From Xestospongia muta (Eukaryota > Porifera > Demospongiae > Haplosclerida > Petrosiidae): a DNA stretch of 64,000 nucleotides. Location of the stretch: NCBI GenBank assembly GCA_963693285.1, contig OY848920.1:7577135-7641134 (forward strand), given 5' to 3'. The first letter of the stretch is position 1. The number at the start of each line of letters is the position of its first letter. Below are positions 45,195 to 56,645 of this stretch, piece after piece. A program made the position numbers and the translations under genes. The notes below the pieces were generated by a model, which searched no databases, had not been told where the DNA came from, and was given only the letters and a program-made list of their open reading frames with translations.

Positions 45195-45520
45195 TGAACA
45201 TAGAGTTCAATGACTCACAGAGGTGTATCTTCATCATTTTGGAGTTCACTACCACACATTCTTAGTTCAATATCTTCAGAGGTTGTCTCAATAAGTGTTG
45301 TCATGAACCATGGCATGTTAGAGTTAGTACACCATGGTTCTTCTAAAATTCCACATTGTATTCATCCCATAATCAATCATTGAAATATAATAGTTAATGT
45401 GATAGTTCTATTCCTAGAGGTGTTGCAGACTCATAATAATAATTACTACCTACAAAGCTAGGTAGAGTTGTTCCTGTACTGTTAACATTGCATGGACAAT
45501 TATACTGAATAAAAATTTTG
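45195..45520 (-). pseudogene. Fibrinogen-like 3' fragment
   Basis: Minus strand, decayed: YNCPCNVNSTGTTLPSFVGS, YYESATPLGI, a damaged LWDGQ.C region, then NSNMPWFMTTL, TSEDIELRMCGSEL and a TPLCESLNSM-like tail. Several stops and shifts. A copy of this piece in inverted orientation lies at about 57060-57420. Confidence 0.75.
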
Positions 45521-45771
45521 TCTCTTGATCAGGTTTACAATGAGTATACATGTACATTTAACTGGCAAGATAATTATTATGACAGATAAACAGTGTAAAA
45601 TGTGAGATGTAGCATTTTATTAAAAGTCATATAACTCTAAATTACACGTCATAATTATGTATCAGCTTAAAAAAATAAAATTCATTAGTAGTGTAACAAA
45701 CAAACTACATTAAGATTATGTCAGCAAAAAAACAAAAACATAAACATTTACTCAATAGAGGTAAAGAAATA

Positions 45772-46828
45772 TTATTCAGGCTGTGTTGGTAGTTCAATAG
45801 TTGTCATTGTTGTCTTTGCACATGACAAAGATGCAGTATTATCTGCTGTACCTACGCTAGCGCTCTTAGCTTTTTTAGTTGGCTGCAATATCATTATAAA
45901 GACTCGTTGACCAAACAGACATATTAAAACTGCCAAAGCACTTAGTTGAATAGTTAATGATATCACAGCTGGTCTAAACTGGACATCGATAGTACCATAA
46001 GTTATGATGAATGCTAACCATATTAGAACCAATGCAAATGTAGAGAATGCCATGTACTTAGATTCATTAAAATTTTGAGGAAATTGAATTGTCAAGACTG
46101 CTAGTGCATTACTTGCAATTATTAGAGCACTTACATACAATATGTGTATAAGTGACATTACAGTATGAGATTTGGTACATTGCACAAAAATTATTGGAAA
46201 GTCATTTGTGTTCTGAGTATCATTCACTTGATTTTTCTCTATATCAGGATAAACAATAATTAGAGATATTAGTTGGAGAATCATTTCAACTCCTACCAAT
46301 AGAAATGTAAACAAAATCTGATATATAGGTGAGATAAACTTGGGTTTAGAAGAAATGTTTTTCAATAAAAATATCCGATATGCTCGGACTAATTTTATGA
46401 ATACAGCACTGGGAATTAATGAAAAGCAAACGGTTCCTCCTATCCTTTGAAAAGTACAGACAGCCACAGAGGGTTTTGGGATAAATACAATTGTTATTAG
46501 AAAACAAAATGTTATTCCACCTAGTAGTAGTACCATTTGTTCTCGTCCTGATGACTTTACAATTGGTGTGTTTCAGAATTATATGAAGACTCCACTCACA
46601 AATACTACAGCTAACAAACAGACTACAGTACCCTCGCTATGCGCCCACGCACAGCGAGGTTAATAATCCAATTATAGCTAACAATATTAGTACAATAGAC
46701 CATCCATCAGAAGGTTTGAGATATGGCTCTTCAATGAATACACAACCACTACTACCATTAAGAGGGTTATTACCCCACATATATTGAGGACATATTTGAC
46801 ATTCTGTTGAAAAGATAGTGTTAGTGTT
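45772..46828 (-). pseudogene. 3' fragment of a mGluR-like class C receptor
   Basis: Minus strand: from 46536 to 45772 one open frame covers TM2 to the C-terminus (MVLLLGGITFCFLI, KPSVAVCTFQRIG, PQNFNESKYMAFSTF, tail TTIELPTQPE). Upstream, 46828-46536 holds the last Cys-rich residues and TM1 but is broken by an insertion at about 46612-46660 with a short GC-rich hairpin. The ligand-binding domain is absent. The left breakpoint at 46828 joins directly to a FEM1-like fragment. The C-terminus is close to the intact receptors at 47120 and 57540. Confidence 0.85.
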
Positions 46829-46994
46829 ATCGATTCAGACTGAGAGGTAAAGGAGTAGAAAAGTAGTCGTCAAGATGAGGATTCAATTCGATATCCCAAA
46901 TACGAATATATTTGCAGTCAGATGAAACAGGTTTACTAACAGCATCAAGATGAGCTCCATGAGCAAGAAGTAATGATGTAGCTTCTTTTGTCTG
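46829..46994 (-). pseudogene. FEM1-like C-terminal fragment fused to the receptor fragment
   Basis: Minus strand matches 62640-62830 of the FEM1-like gene (TKEATSLLLAHGAHLDAVS, then the IELNPHLDDYFSTPLPL stretch), with a deletion near 46847. It ends abruptly against receptor sequence at about 46828 and, on the other side, against the receptor 3' flank at 46995. Two breakpoints therefore place a FEM1-like piece between receptor sequences. Confidence 0.75.
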
Positions 46995-47119
46995 AACACA
47001 TTATATGTATCAGCTTAAAAAATAAAATTCATTAGTAATGTAACAAACAAACTACATTAAGATTATGTCAGCAAAGAAACAAAAACATAAACATTTACTC
47101 AATAGCGGTAAAAAAAACA

Positions 47120-49798
47120 TTATTCAGGCTGTGTTGGCAGTTCAATAGTTGTCATTGTTGTTTTTGCAAGTGACAAAGATGCACTTTTCTCTGCTGTACT
47201 TGCACGTTTTGCATTTTGACTTGGACACACTATCATTATAAAGACTCGTGGACCAAACAGACATACTAGAATAGCCAAAGCACTTAGTTGAATAGTTAAT
47301 GATATCACAGCTGGTTTAAATTGGACATCAGTGGTAACAAAAGTTATGATGAATACTAACCATATTAGAACCACTACAAACGTAGAGAATGCCACACACT
47401 TAGATTCATTAAAATTTTGAGGAAATTGAATTGTCAAGACTGCTAGTGCATTACTTGCAGTTATTAGAGCACTTAAGTACAATACTTGTATAGCAAGTAT
47501 TACAGTATGAGGTGTGGTACATTGGACAAAAAGTAATGGAAAGTCATTTGTGTTTTGTGTATCATTCACTTGATTTTTTTCTACATCAGGATAAACAAGA
47601 ATTAGAGATATTACTTCAAGAACCATTCCAACTCCTACCAATAGAAATGTAAACAAAATCTGATATATGGGTGAGATAAACTTGGGTCTAGAAGAAATGT
47701 TTTTCAATAAAAATATTCGATATGTTCGTACCAATTTTATGAATACAGCACAGACAATTAATGAAAAGCAAAAGGATGTTCCTATCCTTTGAAAAGTACA
47801 GACAGCCACAGAGGGTTTTGGGATAAATATAACTGTTATTAGAAAACAAAGAGTTATTCCACTTAGTAGTAGTACCATTTGTTCTCGTCCTGATGACTTT
47901 ACAATTGGTGTGTTCCAGAAATATATGAAGACCCCACTCACAAATACTACAGCTAAAAATCCAATTATAGCTAACAATATTAGTACAATAGACCAACTAT
48001 CAAAAGGTTTGAGATATGATTCTTCAATATCTACACAGCCATTACTACCACTAAGAGAGTTATTACCCCACATGTATTGAGGACATATTTGACATTCTGT
48101 TGAAGATGTAGTGTTAGTGTAGTTTTGTCCAAGACAAGGGTCACAGGTACCACAACAAGATGACATCACTTTACGTTTAATAAAACCAAGTCCACAAAGT
48201 TGACACTGTGACTTGAGTGAATACATAATATCACCTAATTCATTCAGACCGAATTGCTTTGTAATATTGGGATGTAATTTAAGATGATGTCGTGGCATAT
48301 TTCCATCCCAATATCCAACATTTACAATGTTAAATGATTTGCTACAATTTTGACATGAAGATACTACCTGATAATTGTAGAATTTGTATATTGGTTTTAC
48401 ACTGCCATGTTCATCAAAGTATACTTTCTTGCCAGTTGGACTGAAAAAGCTGACATTCTTTATATATTCCAAAAAATTTAAGCCATTTAATTCTCGATTT
48501 TGTCCGAGGCATGTTTGATTTTCAGGGTACCAAACTAATGGTTTATTGCAGTTATCATTAAAAAAGTCATTCATTGCATGAGCTACACTATAAACAGCAT
48601 CAATAGCAGTAGCATCAAAAGAATCCTGGTGAAAAGTATATCTAGAATCATTCACAATGCTCGTATTGATGCAGTTAACACCAATACTGCAGTTGTAATA
48701 GTGCTCATAAAATTCACTAAACCATGGATTACGCCTGTTAGTTGCTGGAGTTAGTTGTGAATAATAGTTAACAAAAGAATGCAATGTCTCAGAATAAGGT
48801 GCTGTGCCCCATTTTCCTATTGTAATATCCTTGTACTTGGTATCATACTCTTGAGACCAACTATCACTGGCAATCCATAGGAACCGCCTTTTAGAAGTAC
48901 CTGAAGTGTACAATGTTTGCACTTCTGTCAATAACATTTCAACGTGATGAGATGAAGCAAACAATACAACAACATTAGCAGAGGAATTTAGTAGTTGATT
49001 AGCCAGGAGGACATAATTAGAGGTATCCTCTATACCAATATTTAAATCAATGCACACACGTTTCGCTTTTGCTAGATTGTGAAACTCATTTATACCAGGT
49101 TGACCATACAAATTATTTGAATAAATTGTTGAGACATAGTCCCAACCAAAATATAGTATTAAATCAATCATTGCTTGAGCCTGATATTTATCTGAAGGTA
49201 CAGTACGATAAAAGTAAGTATAAAGATCACGATCACTCAAAAGAGGAGATGTTGATGCAAAACTGACTTGAGGCATGTTGACTATGCGAAAGAAACTAGC
49301 AAGTGGAATAGATATATAGCTATCTATAGCTCCAATAACAGCTACAACTGGAGGTATAGTTGAAATGCTGCTGTTGAATTTAGAATCAAAGCAACTTTCA
49401 GGTTCTGAACGACCACTTGATAACACAAAGTCAACACTTTCATCAAGAGCTATGTTCTCACTTATACAAGTGTCTCTAATATCATAACCAAGTGTTATAT
49501 TAGGCAAAAGGTGAGGGTCATTGTTGACGAGATCTATAGCAAACAAAACGGCCTCCAAATGTTCCATACTCTTGTCTAAAAAAACCTCACCACATTTCCC
49601 ACTACCATTACGTTTATGTACTCTTAGTAACCCACCTAAAATGATGTCTTTATCTTTAAGATCCTGTATACCACTTATTCTAGTACCTCCATCAGCTCTA
49701 AGAATAGATCCAGGGGTGTCATAATGATACTGAACTGCACACTCAGTAAGGAATAGAAACTGGAAGAACACAACATGAAAAACAAGAGTCCACTTCAT
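47120..49798 (-). CDS. mGluR-like class C G-protein-coupled receptor (copy 1)
   Basis: 892 codons, single exon. ATG at 49798 is chosen because it opens a signal peptide (WTLVFHVVFFQFLFLTEC). Order: extracellular bilobed ligand-binding domain ~45-480 (PQVSFASTSPLLSDRD; QAQAMIDLILYFGWDYVSTI); Cys-rich linker ~520-585 (CQLCGLGF, CCGTCDPCLGQNY, CQICPQYMWG); seven transmembrane helices ~603-850; a short tail ending TTIELPTQPE. Family marks include NTPIVKSSGRE in the first intracellular loop, FIPKPSVAVCTFQRIG, and FPQNFNESK before TM6. Metabotropic glutamate-type receptors couple such domains to G proteins; the ligand here is unknown. Almost identical to the receptor at 57540. Confidence 0.93.
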   Translation of the reverse strand: MKWTLVFHVVFFQFLFLTECAVQYHYDTPGSILRADGGTRISGIQDLKDKDIILGGLLRVHKRNGSGKCGEVFLDKSMEHLEAVLFAIDLVNNDPHLLPNITLGYDIRDTCISENIALDESVDFVLSSGRSEPESCFDSKFNSSISTIPPVVAVIGAIDSYISIPLASFFRIVNMPQVSFASTSPLLSDRDLYTYFYRTVPSDKYQAQAMIDLILYFGWDYVSTIYSNNLYGQPGINEFHNLAKAKRVCIDLNIGIEDTSNYVLLANQLLNSSANVVVLFASSHHVEMLLTEVQTLYTSGTSKRRFLWIASDSWSQEYDTKYKDITIGKWGTAPYSETLHSFVNYYSQLTPATNRRNPWFSEFYEHYYNCSIGVNCINTSIVNDSRYTFHQDSFDATAIDAVYSVAHAMNDFFNDNCNKPLVWYPENQTCLGQNRELNGLNFLEYIKNVSFFSPTGKKVYFDEHGSVKPIYKFYNYQVVSSCQNCSKSFNIVNVGYWDGNMPRHHLKLHPNITKQFGLNELGDIMYSLKSQCQLCGLGFIKRKVMSSCCGTCDPCLGQNYTNTTSSTECQICPQYMWGNNSLSGSNGCVDIEESYLKPFDSWSIVLILLAIIGFLAVVFVSGVFIYFWNTPIVKSSGREQMVLLLSGITLCFLITVIFIPKPSVAVCTFQRIGTSFCFSLIVCAVFIKLVRTYRIFLLKNISSRPKFISPIYQILFTFLLVGVGMVLEVISLILVYPDVEKNQVNDTQNTNDFPLLFVQCTTPHTVILAIQVLYLSALITASNALAVLTIQFPQNFNESKCVAFSTFVVVLIWLVFIITFVTTDVQFKPAVISLTIQLSALAILVCLFGPRVFIMIVCPSQNAKRASTAEKSASLSLAKTTMTTIELPTQPE

Positions 49799-49816
49799 AT
49801 TAAGTGCTCTGTTCAC

Positions 49817-52060
49817 TTGTTGTCATGGAAGTAAGTGAGATGGTGTGATATTTTATGTTTATATATCTTGTTATGATTTGCTTTAAAAAAACTAATTTAC
49901 ATACTCTAACAAACAGCATATGTTTTGATATTGAACTTTCGTTTTGTCATTTTTTGCCCATATATGCACAATGATCTTACATATATTGGCTTTAATTATT
50001 GTCATGGGGAATTAGAACAGCTGCAGATCTGATGAGTTAAATAACACATACAGTGAGAGTATCCACGTCACGTAATATTTTGGAACTAATAATGAATAAT
50101 AATTTGTATCCTTTGAGCTGTGCAAAGGCAAAACAGTGTGATAATTAAATATACAATTTTGTGTTGAAGTAAATAGAGCAGGCAACGTTGCTATCTTCAC
50201 GTAATACTAGAGTATCAATAGAATAGCTATACAGACACAACCAAATAGACTTTACAGAAATAAGTGAAAGATAACAACATAGACAACAGCATTGATAACG
50301 ACTAATTGCTACGACTAAAATACATGTACGAGGTCACTCATTATATACACAGTAGATGTTCTAGAATGTTGCAGATAGTAGCATGTGTTTACACCTAATA
50401 ACAAAAACTGTAACGAGTGCATACAGGAAGTACAATTAGTTAAAACTGTCTTATCTTCAACATTTTGTACTAACGACATTGAACAATATACACACAATTA
50501 AAGTTTTTTTCTCACATGAATAATAAGCTAGCTCATTTAATAGATTTAATAGTAGTGAGATCACAGAAATAAGCGTAAATCTTCTCTTCTGCATGGATAT
50601 TAAAGGTTAGGATTTTTCAAGATTATATTCCAATTGAAAATACTATAATCTCTTTAATTCTGTTAAATAAAATGAACATTTTAAAATTTTATACTCACTG
50701 CATAATACTTTACAGTAATGTTTATGTGATGTCGTCTTGACAAAATGTTACTAACTGTTTCTAGTTTTTAGAGTTTATATTTATAGACAACAAAAGATTC
50801 TCAATTTGGATCAACTCTAGTGGAATCTGTTATTGAGATAGGTCATCCTCCATTGGTCTCATAGACAACAAATAAATGATTAACAAAGATACATTGGTAT
50901 AGACTATATATCCTTGCCTTGTATTAATTGAGGTGTATCCTTTGATATAATTGTTCATATAATATAACAAAATGTTCCACAGCTTTTGTCAACCTCTAGT
51001 CTTCAGTATTCTCAGAGAAGTGTATGACAATATATAGTGTGCACTAATTAACACATGGATAGTTACATGGAGAGAAGCCTCCTAAAGAGAAGTGAAACTG
51101 TGAGTATTATATAATATTAATAATTACAGTATATATATAGTCATACATTATCAGCTAACTGAAATGAAAGCTTTTCACTATAAGTGAAACATGGAGATAC
51201 CACTACTTTAAATATATCAAAACATAATCTGATTTTATTGATGAAATAATCTAGTTAGTGATAACTTGTTGCCTATACTATCAAGGTCCATCATCATACA
51301 TTAAATTCCACCAGACAAATTATAATTGTAAGTGAAGTCCACAGAAATCACTGAATTTCTTTGTTGATATTGTGAGGACAAATAACAGAGAAGTACAATA
51401 ATCAGGTCCTAAATAAGAAAGTAGTCTCATAGAGGTAGGAACATTATCAAAGATGAGGGAGCTAATGTAGTCTCTTGTTGTCATCTCTCTTGCAGATAAA
51501 ATAATCATTTGGATGTTAATTGTTATAATTCATTTGAATGAGTTAACATCATAATCTCATTGTCATACTGTACAACTACTTATAAATTCATCATTCCTTT
51601 TCTGATTGTTGTGTCAGTACTGCATGTACTTGACAATTTTAAGCTGAGGGTCTTAGCCTCCCATTTATGTCAATTGGAAAACTGAATCCCTCTAACTCTG
51701 CCACTCCCACCCTCCACCTAAGTATACCCCTGTGATTAGCGTTAATTGTCTACCCAACTGGTGATAACAATTACAGATCCATTTGGAAATAATCAAGAAA
51801 CCAAGTAAACCAAGTGATATAAACAAGAAAACCTATATGCATGATACAAAAGCAAAAAGGAACTAGTTGTCTTCAATATTTCAATATTTATAATAAATAT
51901 TGTTCATAGGTTAACGCCAGTTTATAATGACAAATGCAAATTGAATATTTCAAACAAATCAAATTTTATTTGGAAACTTTCAAAAAGTGAAAAAAGGAGA
52001 ATTTAGTTCGTATATAGTTATATATAAAAATATTTTGAAATGACTTAAATGATATTTATT
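49817..52060. other. Intergenic part of duplication copy 1
   Basis: About 2.2 kb between the receptor start and the FEM1-like 3' end. It is almost identical to 60237-62480. Small open frames recur in both copies only because the DNA does; none has family features. It presumably holds the receptor promoter (near 49800-50000). No motif assigned. Confidence 0.55.
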
Positions 52061-52089
52061 AATGTGTGATTTCCTGCTTTAAATGTATG

Positions 52090-52625
52090 TTACCAAGACC
52101 GTAAGTAAAGTAAAAGGTCACTATCTTCACTTTCATTATCAATAACTTGAATATTGTCAGGATCATGCAAGCCAATAAACTCTATGATATGATGAGGAAG
52201 GTCTAGTGACTGATAAGGTATCGATTCAGACACAATGCATCTTGCAGAGAGACAAGTGAGAGGTAAAGGAGTAGAAAAGTAGTCGTCAAGATGAGGATTC
52301 AATTCAATATGCCAAAAAGGATTATATTTGTTGTCAGATGAAACAGGTTTACTAACAGCATCAAGATGAGCTCCATGAGCAAGAAGTAATGATGTAACTT
52401 CTTTTGTCTGAACTAATTTGAGAGGTCGATAACCAGTCAACCCAACTTTGTTCACAAATGCATTACCACCTGACTGTAGCAATAAAGACAGAAAACAATC
52501 ACTAAATGTTCTCCAATGTCCTAATGTCATAATATCAAGAGCGTTTACATGCCATGTTGGTCTGATTGGAAACTCAGGACATTTTTCCATGAGTTGATGA
52601 CAAAGACTTGTCACATCAATAGTAT
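52090..52625 (-). pseudogene. Extra duplicated 3' end of the FEM1-like gene
   Basis: Minus strand, open from about 52614 to 52090: TSLCHQLMEKCPEFPIRPTW, then NALDIMTLGHW, the ankyrin-like SLLLAHGAHLDAVSK and the C-terminal PLTCLSARCIVSESIPYQSL block. It repeats 52735-53260 of the adjacent gene as a tandem ~630-bp unit (the non-coding link around 52640-52690 is shared as well), so the gene's tail was duplicated. Confidence 0.8.
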
Positions 52626-52734
52626 GAAATGAATTTTGAAAAGGAAAATTTAGTTTGTATATAGTTATATATAAAAATATTTTGAAATGACTTGTATATT
52701 TATTAATGTGTGATTTGCTGCTTTAAATGTAAGT

Positions 52735-54878
52735 TACCAAACCTCTAAGTAAATTAAAAAGCCTCTATCTGCCCTTTTAATATCAATAACTTGAATATTG
52801 TCAGGATCATGCAAGGCAATAAACTCTATGATATGACGAGGAAGGTCTATTGACTGATAAGGTATCGATTCAGACACAATGGATCTTGCGGAGAGACAAG
52901 TGAGAGGTAAAGGAGTAGAAAAGGATTCAATTCGATAGGAAAAAAAAGAATATATTTTCTGTCAGGTGAAACAGGTTTACTAACAGCATCAAGATGAGCT
53001 CCATGAGCAAGAAGTAATGATGTAGCTTCTTTTGTCTGAACTAAATTAAGAGGTCGATAACCAGTCACCCCAACTTTGTTCACAAATGCATTACCACCTG
53101 ACTGTAGCAATAAAGACAGAAAACAAGCACTTAGTGTTCTCCCACGATGTCTTAATCTTATAATATCAAGAGCATTTGCATGCCATGTTGGTCTGATTCG
53201 AAACTCAGGACATTTTTTTATGAGTTGATGACAAAGACTTGTCACATCAATAGTATGAAATGAATTTTGAGATAGATCATCCAACAACCTAAAACAATCT
53301 TTCCAATTACATAAGGCAACAATGTGATCCGGCCCACTATAGATAGTCACTTCTTTATTGTTCACAATCATTTCCATACTCTGTCGTTGACACTCTATAA
53401 GATTACATACTATTAGTTCGAACTTAGTACTAAGATCTTGTAATGTTTGAAACACTTTTATTACTTTACCCATTTCTGGCTTAATACAGTAATATCCATT
53501 TTTAATAAGGCGAATGAGTTCATGTTTACTTCTAATACCTTCTTTAAAATGTGATAGAAGCATCTGAGTACCTCGAAGCCACAAAGAAAGACCCTCAGGA
53601 AAGTGATCAAGTGCTATCATCCATCCTCCATACATGAACAAAGAGCTAATAACAGTAACATCACCATAACCAAGACATCGTTCTCTGATAATAAGACACT
53701 GATAAGCTAAGTTAACTTGTGTAGTAGTGTTAGTTAAATCAGAGTATTTCTCATTTAACTCTTCAACAGAGATCACCTCTGATAGACCACCATATTCTTC
53801 AATAGGGTCTGATATAATAGGTGGTGGTAGCTTCAATTTGGCTTGGAGCGTTAATCCTTCTTTGATAAGATCATAACATGCTCTGATGCTATCTGTAGGA
53901 GGTGAGTTAATGTAAATATTCCAATATAACGAGAAAGTAGCATTAGCTAAAATGCTATCAACCTTGAGACGAGGAGGACAAAGAGGATGTTTAGTAATAA
54001 GATCAGTAATCTTTTTAGGATTACTACGTGGTTCTGGTGAATTTTCATCTAAAAAATCATCTGACATTTCCTTTATCAGCAAAAAATAAAGCATGTCCTT
54101 GTGATGGTGGAAACAAATTAGGTGATATTTTTGCTGATAGAAGAGCACTTAAATTATCTCTCCAATTATAGCCATAACCTATAGCATGATGCAGTACATT
54201 GTGGCCACATTCATCAGTTAGAGTAGGATCAGCACCTGATTTAAGAAGCAATATGATTATATCTTTCATGATTTGTGATGATCCAGACGCACTAGCAGCA
54301 TGCATTAATACAGATAAACCCTTACTATCTTGATAGTGAACATCAGCTCCAACTTTTATCAGATAGCTAACAATATCCTTGTTTGGATTGTATTTATTAA
54401 CAGCTCTTAATAAAGGGGTAACAGAAGAGCTGTCAGGTATATTAACTAATGCTCCATGAGACACCAGCAAATTTAAAATTTTAGTCGAGGCAGTTTCACC
54501 GCGTACATCATTAACAACAGCATGAACTAGAGTCTCTTCACGCTTATCAGATGTTATTATTGTAACGTTGTGACTTTGATGTTCAATAAACTCAGGATAA
54601 GGAGGGTAGAGGATAAGTTGGTTGATATCAAACTTTCCTCTATGATGTTTTAGTACAAACTTGACTAAGTAGATATTGTCAGAGCGACAAGCTTCATGTA
54701 CTACTGATATAAACCCACTAGTAAATGTAGCAGGACCAATATACAAGTTATGTTCACTTAGAAACTGCTCTAAATCACTCACTACTTGTTTTGGTGAAGT
54801 AGTACTGGAAGGTGTACGATGTGCAGAGACTTGCGTAACCCAGTGTTTAACATCTTCAGTTGATAATAACCACTCCAT
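52735..54878 (-). pseudogene. FEM1-like ankyrin-repeat gene, frameshifted copy
   Basis: Start ATG 54878 (MEWLLSTEDVKHWV). Ankyrin repeats ~60-245 (LVSHGALVNIPDSSSVTPLL; LIKVGADVHYQDSKGLSVLM; LLKSGADPTLTDECGHNVLH). A FEM1-type TPR-like region follows (LIIRERCLGYG...MYGGWMIALDHFPEGLSLW), then C-terminal ankyrin repeats. The FEM1 family provides substrate receptors of cullin-2 ubiquitin ligases that read C-terminal degrons; that role here is inferred. Two breaks compared with the copy at 62507: an 11-bp deletion at about 54070 splits the frame into 54878-54057 and 54148-52847, and a 16-bp deletion near 52920 destroys the C-terminus. The Met at 54065 could restart translation of the second part. 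Confidence 0.8.
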
Positions 54879-54899
54879 TTTTACCCTTTAGTCTTGAAG

Positions 54900-55430
54900 T
54901 ACTTCCTGTTTACATAAAGTAGCCCTTCCTCCAACTTGTACGGTGGAAGTGATAAGTTTCCCTTAATGAATATTCATATTTTAATACATAAAGGCTAGCT
55001 TGTGCAGCGTTTTACTCAGCTCTAATTCATTGTAAGTACATCTTCGAAATACCTTGCCTAACGTCTTTATGAATAGTCCTGTAACTTTTAAAATGGTTTC
55101 CAAAAGGCAGTCAAAGTTTCAACAGTGATTATCATATTTCAAAAACAATAGGAATTAGCTCAAAAAATACCTCATAGATCAAGTGTGACAATACTAGTAA
55201 GGCAAGTTACTAAACTCTACTTTGAAGATGTTCATGGAAGAAAGCACCTAACAATAAAAATATAAAAGGTAAAGGAACTATATTGACACTTTAAACAAAG
55301 TTAACATTCAAAACAAGTGGGTGCCTTGAGTGAGCTGCTCTAATTATAATGCAGTTTTGCTATTGTCATTTTGCTTCTAGTCCTTTGCTGGACAGCCTGG
55401 ACTACCATTGCTCTTTATTTTCATTGTTAT
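54900..55430. other. Upstream region, nothing recognised
   Basis: 5' flank of the frameshifted FEM1-like gene. No motif or exon supported. Confidence 0.4.
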
Positions 55431-55434
55431 TCTT

Positions 55435-56251
55435 TATTTTCTCATTTCCACCTTGTCGTAATTATTTCCATACTCTGTCGTTGACATTCTATTAGATTAC
55501 ATGCTATTAGTTCAAGCCTAGTACTAAGATCATGTAATTTTTGAAACAGTTTTATTAATTTACCCATTCTTGGCTTAATACAGTAATATCCATTTTTAAT
55601 AAGGCAAATGAGTTCATGTTGTTCACTTCTAATACCTTCTTTAAAACGTGATAGAAGCATCTGAGTACCTCAAAGCCACAAAGAAAGACTCTCAGGAAAG
55701 TGATCAAGTACTATCATCCATCCTCCATACATGAACAAAGAAGTAATAACAGTAAACTCACCATAACCAAGACTTCGTTCTCTGATAATAAGACATTGAT
55801 AGGCTAAGTTAACTTGTGTAGTAGTGTTAGTTAAATCAGAGTACTTTTCATTTAACTCTTCAACAGAGATTACCTCTGATAGACCACCATATTCTTCAAT
55901 AGGGTCTGATATAATAGGTGGTCCTCGCGTTTATCAGATGTATTATTGTAACGTTGTGATGCTGATGTTTAATAAACTCAGGATAAAGAGGATAAAGGAT
56001 AAGTTGGTTGATATCAAACTTTCCTCTATGATGTGTTAGTACAAACTTGATTAAGTAGACAATCTTCATGTACTACTGACATAAACCCACTAATAAATGT
56101 AGCAGGACCATATATACAAGTTATGATCACTTAGAAACTGTTGTAGATCACTCATTACTTGTTTTGGTGAAGTGGTACTGGAAGGTTTATGATGTACTGA
56201 GACTTGCGTGACCCAGTGCTTAACATCTTCAGTTGATATTGACCACTCCAT
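55435..56251 (-). pseudogene. Internally deleted FEM1-like pseudogene
   Basis: Minus strand: the start is kept (ATG 56251, MEWSISTEDVKHWVTQVSVH), but after ~50 codons the frame is lost. Part of the first ankyrin region remains near 56075-55930. It then jumps into the TPR-like region (55915-55670: EEYGGLSEVISVEEL, LIIRERSLGYG) and ends at QRQSMEIITTRW near 55442. All ankyrin repeats between and the C-terminus are gone. Confidence 0.8.
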
Positions 56252-56385
56252 TTTGACCCTTTGGTCATGAAACACTTTCTGTTTACAAAATACAAAGGCT
56301 AGTTAGCTTCTAATTTACTTTACATATTGGGTTACACTAGTTGTCAGTATTAACATGCACGTCACTTGATAAAACAATGATAAAT

Positions 56386-56645
56386 TTGTAGTGGTTTACA
56401 GTGGGTTACAATAGGTTATAGTAGGCATTACAGGGGAATGTGGGTTTACATATGCAGTAGCTTACAGTAGGTTACGGTAGATTCAATAGGATACAGTGGG
56501 TTATAGTAGGCTATAGTAGGTTATAGTAGGTTACAGTGTGTTACAGTGGATTATATTGAGTTACATTTACACTAGGTTATACTGGGTTACAATTTGTTAT
56601 TGTCATCTGCTGCAAGCTGCTTTACTCCATGCACTGTAAATAACC
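56386..56645. repeat. Degenerate minisatellite, dispersed copy 2
   Basis: About 20 units of 'gtaggttata'/'gtgggttaca' type, followed by the same unique tail as the copy at 37131-37325 ('ctgcaagctgcttta..ccatgcactgtaaat'). Confidence 0.8.

Larger units (their letters stand above)
47000..54900. repeat. Tandem segmental duplication, copy 1
   Basis: 47000-52000 and 57420-62420 align at a constant offset of 10,420 bp with very few differences by eye, including the long non-coding stretch. Beyond that the FEM1-like genes continue the match with indels. Each copy contains one receptor gene and one FEM1-like gene in the same orientation. Confidence 0.93.

Noticed and set aside
47688..47996. Open frame of about 100 codons on the minus strand, repeated at 58108-58416
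   Set aside because: It overlaps the receptor coding sequence in another frame and recurs only because the receptor is duplicated.
50012..51508. Several short open frames (60-62 codons) repeated at 60432-61928
   Set aside because: Their conservation comes from the segmental duplication of non-coding DNA. They have no domain, signal peptide or splice context.
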